Source of the DNA: Neisseriales bacterium
Lineage (GTDB): Bacteria > Pseudomonadota > Gammaproteobacteria > Burkholderiales > UBA11063
Length of the DNA: 8,601 nucleotides
Assembly: GCA_008017145.1 (NCBI GenBank)
Contig: SSGY01000072.1
Location: forward strand, 1-8,601
Reading direction: 5' to 3'
Below the pieces are notes generated by a model that ran no database searches, was not told where the DNA came from, and saw nothing but the letters and a program-made list of their open reading frames with translations. Below, piece after piece: positions 6,828 through 8,601 of the stretch. A program made the translations under genes and the position numbers. Numbering within the stretch: position 1 is the first letter of the stretch; every line of letters begins with the position of its first letter.

Positions 6828-6853
6828 CATAATGTAATTAATTATGTTAGAAT
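6828..6853 (+). promoter_or_regulatory. Extended -10 promoter of the small exported-protein gene
   Basis: TAGAAT (6848-6853) matches 5 of 6 consensus -10 bases and is preceded by TGT, giving an extended -10. The -35 is poor: TTGTGC (6823-6828) lies 19 bp ahead. A dyad, CATAAT (6828-6833) with ATTATG (6841-6846), occupies the spacer and ends at the TG of the extended -10, so a regulator could compete with polymerase here. Transcription would start near 6860, leaving a leader of about 48 nt that begins with the palindrome at 6861-6876. Confidence 0.5.
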
Positions 6854-6860
6854 AGCCGAA

Positions 6861-6876
6861 TCTAGCGGTCGCTAGA
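6861..6876. promoter_or_regulatory. Perfect 16-bp palindrome near the transcription start
   Basis: TCTAGCG (6861-6867) and CGCTAGA (6870-6876) are perfect 7-bp arms around GT. The palindrome is G+C-richer than the DNA around it and lies just after the predicted start of transcription of the small exported-protein gene. It could be a repressor operator, or a stem at the 5' end of the mRNA (the 2-nt loop would open to at least 4 nt in RNA). It is not a terminator, since no T run follows. Confidence 0.5.
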
Positions 6877-6907
6877 AATAATTTATAACAGAAGGACAAT
6901 AGTTAAT

Positions 6908-7195
6908 ATGAAAAATTTTATTCTCACCACTCTTCTTAGCTTAACCGCAATTGGCGTTGCTAACGCAGCTGATGCAACCAACCCTCCATCACCACCACAA
7001 ATGCCAGCAGCATGTAAGCCAATTATGGAGCACATGATGTCATCACACAAACAAATAGAAGCAGCAGTAAAAGCAAATAATCCAACCTTAGTTGGTAATC
7101 TGGTAATTGCTGAACATAATTATATGGAAAGCGCAATTGCTCAAAATCCAGAGTGTAAGCCACAGCATAGAATGCAACCTATGCCCCCACAATAA
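6908..7195 (+). CDS. Small exported protein of unknown function, two cysteines, Met/His/Pro-rich
   Basis: 95 residues; I do not recognise the family. A clear signal peptide is present: MKN, a hydrophobic core (about 4-17) and a likely cleavage after ANA at residue 20, giving a periplasmic or secreted mature protein of about 75 residues. The mature part starts with a proline-rich stretch (25-33), then C36, a probably helical region (37-80) and C83, ending in a second Pro/Met-rich tail. The two cysteines bracket the helical region and could form one disulfide. Methionines and histidines are frequent (EHMMSSH at 41-47, H70, M73, H87, M89, M92), which would suit copper or other metal binding, but no known metal motif is complete. 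The ATG at 6908 has AAGGA (6892-6896) 11 nt upstream. It is a one-gene unit with its own promoter and a strong terminator. Two-cysteine small periplasmic families exist; I cannot assign one. Confidence 0.85.
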   Translation: MKNFILTTLLSLTAIGVANAADATNPPSPPQMPAACKPIMEHMMSSHKQIEAAVKANNPTLVGNLVIAEHNYMESAIAQNPECKPQHRMQPMPPQ

Positions 7196-7204
7196 CTACA
7201 GACA

Positions 7205-7242
7205 GGAAACACCATTGGATAATGGTGTTTCCTTAATCTTTT
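7205..7242 (+). terminator. Rho-independent terminator of the small exported-protein gene
   Basis: A perfect 12-bp stem, GGAAACACCATT (7205-7216) with AATGGTGTTTCC (7221-7232), closes a GGAT loop and is followed by TTAATCTTTT. It begins 10 nt after the stop codon, so it ends this gene and separates it from the protease gene. An alternative perfect hairpin, CCTTAA-TCTT-TTAAGG (7231-7246), shares the last two stem bases. Confidence 0.88.
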
Positions 7243-7289
7243 AAGGATAATACACCATAGCTAAATTCCGATAATCAACAGTTTTCTGA

Positions 7290-7310
7290 TACAATACCTC
7301 CTACTACAAT
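7290..7310 (+). promoter_or_regulatory. Tandem -10 elements ahead of the M48 protease gene
   Basis: TACAAT (5 of 6 consensus) occurs twice, at 7290-7295 and 7305-7310. The first is preceded by TGA, an extended -10; its best -35 is the weak TTCCGA (7266-7271), 18 bp ahead. The second lacks a recognisable -35. Transcription from the first would start near 7302. A promoter is expected here because a strong terminator lies just upstream. Confidence 0.5.
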
Positions 7311-7334
7311 AACGTAATGAGGTAAAGAATCATA

Positions 7335-8567
7335 ATGACGCAATTTAGCATAATATTTTTGTTAATTCTCTGTGCCGATAGCGGATTAAAGCTATGGCTT
7401 AATTTGCGGCAAAAGCATGCGATTCATAAATCATTTAATCAAGTTCCGGTACCATTTGATCAACATATAACTCTTGAAGAACATCAAAAAGCAGCACGTT
7501 ACAACCTAGCAAAACTAACTGAAAATCGTTATGAATTAGCCTATAGTGCATTACTTGTGCTTATTTTTACCTTGGGTGGTGGAATCGATTGGATTGCTCA
7601 AAGTTTTAATCTAGCAAACTACCCTCTAACTAGCGAAGTATTGTTAATCGTAATTTACACACTATTAAACTCACTTTTAGCGTTACCCTTTAGCTATTAC
7701 AGCACCTTTAAAATCGAACAACGCTTTGGTTTCAATAATACGACGCTAAAATTATTTATCGTTGATTTAATTAAAGGAACACTATTAGGACTAGTTATTG
7801 GCGTTCCACTACTCTACCTAGTAATGTGGCTAATGAATAATCTAGGTAATCAATGGTGGCTGTGGGTCTGGGGTGTATTGGTAGTGTTTAATCTCTTGAT
7901 TTTAATTATTTATCCAACATTTATTGCGCCATTATTTAATAAATTCACGCCACTTGAAGATCTAGAACTTAAAGCTAAAATTGAACAGCTACTAACGACT
8001 TGTGGCTTCAAATCACAAGGTGTGTTTGTGATGGATGGTTCAAAACGCTCCAGTCATGGTAACGCTTACTTTACTGGGCTTGGTGCAAGTAAACGAATTG
8101 TATTTTTTGATACCTTACTTAAACAACTAACCCAAGAGGAAATTATTGCCGTACTGGCACATGAACTGGGTCACTTTAAACATAAACACATCTTAAAGCA
8201 AATGATTATTTCCTTTGGAATAACCCTACTTTGCTTATATATTTTTAGCTTATTAATCAATCAAGTTTGGTTCTATGCTGGTTTACATGTTAGTCAGATT
8301 AGTAATGCCAGTGGCTTGTTATTATTATTTATCCTGACAGGGCTAATTAGTCTACCGTTAGCGCCACTGAGCAGCTTTATGTCGCGTAAAAATGAATTTG
8401 AAGCCGACGATTTTGCTAAAGCGCATGCAGATAAACATGATTTGATCAATGGCTTAGTAAAACTTTATCGTGATAATGCCAGCACTTTGACGCCTGATGA
8501 ACTTTATGTCAAATTTTACTATTCTCATCCCCCAGCAAGTGTACGCATCAGAAATCTGGAACAGTAA
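7335..8567 (+). CDS. M48-family membrane zinc endopeptidase, Ste24/CAAX protease-like
   Basis: Integral inner-membrane metalloprotease of the M48A (Ste24) type, 410 residues, full length for bacterial members. The order is an M48 N-terminal membrane domain followed by the peptidase domain. Hydrophobic segments are at about 4-22, 67-90, 100-122, 139-168, 174-198, 288-310 and 326-346, seven in all as in Ste24. The zinc site is H276-E277-L278-G279-H280, with E277 catalytic and E354 in NEFEADDFA as third ligand. Also typical are RSSHGNAYFTGLG (238-250) and SHPP (397-400). In eukaryotes the family trims prenylated proteins; bacteria lack that substrate, so a role in membrane-protein quality control is inferred. 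The ATG at 7335 has GAGG (7319-7322) 12 nt ahead, a rather long spacing, with no better start nearby. Its stop overlaps the next ATG by one base, so it is probably cotranscribed with rsgA. Confidence 0.94.
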   Translation: MTQFSIIFLLILCADSGLKLWLNLRQKHAIHKSFNQVPVPFDQHITLEEHQKAARYNLAKLTENRYELAYSALLVLIFTLGGGIDWIAQSFNLANYPLTSEVLLIVIYTLLNSLLALPFSYYSTFKIEQRFGFNNTTLKLFIVDLIKGTLLGLVIGVPLLYLVMWLMNNLGNQWWLWVWGVLVVFNLLILIIYPTFIAPLFNKFTPLEDLELKAKIEQLLTTCGFKSQGVFVMDGSKRSSHGNAYFTGLGASKRIVFFDTLLKQLTQEEIIAVLAHELGHFKHKHILKQMIISFGITLLCLYIFSLLINQVWFYAGLHVSQISNASGLLLLFILTGLISLPLAPLSSFMSRKNEFEADDFAKAHADKHDLINGLVKLYRDNASTLTPDELYVKFYYSHPPASVRIRNLEQ

Positions 8568-8601
8568 TGGAACAAGGATTAATAGTTAGTAGCTATGGTA
8601 G
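8567..8601 (+). CDS. rsgA: Probable RsgA, ribosome-associated GTPase (first 11 codons only)
   Basis: The ATG at 8567 shares its A with the stop codon of the M48 protease (TAATG). The visible peptide is MEQGLIVSSYG, open to the window edge. GL-(I/V)-V followed by a short strand and YG is how many RsgA N-terminal OB-fold domains begin. An rsgA gene directly after an M48 protease gene is, from memory, a common betaproteobacterial order. RsgA is a circularly permuted GTPase that helps mature the 30S subunit. AAGG-like bases are absent just upstream, so translation is probably coupled. Eleven residues cannot prove the identity; the context carries most of the weight. Confidence 0.6.
   Translation, partial: MEQGLIVSSYG

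Overview
The window is AT-rich DNA (by eye about 40% G+C) from a Gram-negative bacterium. It holds the 5' part of a division and cell wall (dcw) cluster on the minus strand and a short plus-strand block to its right. The gene order mraZ-rsmH-ftsL-ftsI-murE-murF is the classical proteobacterial one. MurE carries the DNPR motif of meso-diaminopimelate-adding enzymes. FtsL is very short (86 residues). An M48 Ste24-type protease abuts an rsgA-like start. Together these suggest a low-G+C betaproteobacterium, perhaps Neisseriales-like; that placement is inference.

Region 1, 5457 down to 1, minus strand: a consensus-like promoter (TTGACA, 17 bp, extended TGA-TAAAGT) drives mraZ. Its -10 and start region are covered by four GTG-centred boxes at exact 10-bp steps, read here as the MraZ autoregulatory operator. 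The genes that follow are packed tightly: mraZ/rsmH share 1 nt, rsmH/ftsL overlap by 17 nt with a GTG start, and ftsL/ftsI are 1 nt apart. The packing breaks only between ftsI and murE, where a 153-nt gap contains a 108-bp inverted-repeat element that looks like a small non-autonomous mobile element. murE is followed after 13 nt by murF, which runs off the left edge. Together these genes encode the cluster's regulator, a 16S rRNA methyltransferase, a divisome membrane protein, the septal transpeptidase, and two ligases that add residues 3 and 4-5 of the peptidoglycan stem peptide.

Region 2, 5629-6675, minus strand: a single Gfo/Idh/MocA oxidoreductase of the YdgJ/IolW type, not obviously linked to the dcw genes. 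The 242-nt gap between it and mraZ holds the mraZ promoter and operator and one weak AT-rich hairpin. The 231-nt gap on its other side is a divergent control region containing several dyads.

Region 3, 6840-8601, plus strand: a small exported protein of unknown function (signal peptide, two cysteines, rich in Met, His and Pro) has its own extended -10 promoter, a perfect 16-bp palindrome near the predicted transcription start, and a strong intrinsic terminator. After it come a seven-helix Ste24-like zinc protease and, overlapping its stop by one base, the first 11 codons of a probable rsgA.

No tRNA, rRNA, CRISPR array or complete insertion sequence was seen, and no gene-free stretch exceeds 300 bases. 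Nothing here amounts to a convincing new multi-gene system. The most unusual items are the inverted-repeat element inside the dcw operon, the regular MraZ box array, the SSD variant of the FtsI active-site motif, and the unrecognised exported protein with its palindromic leader.
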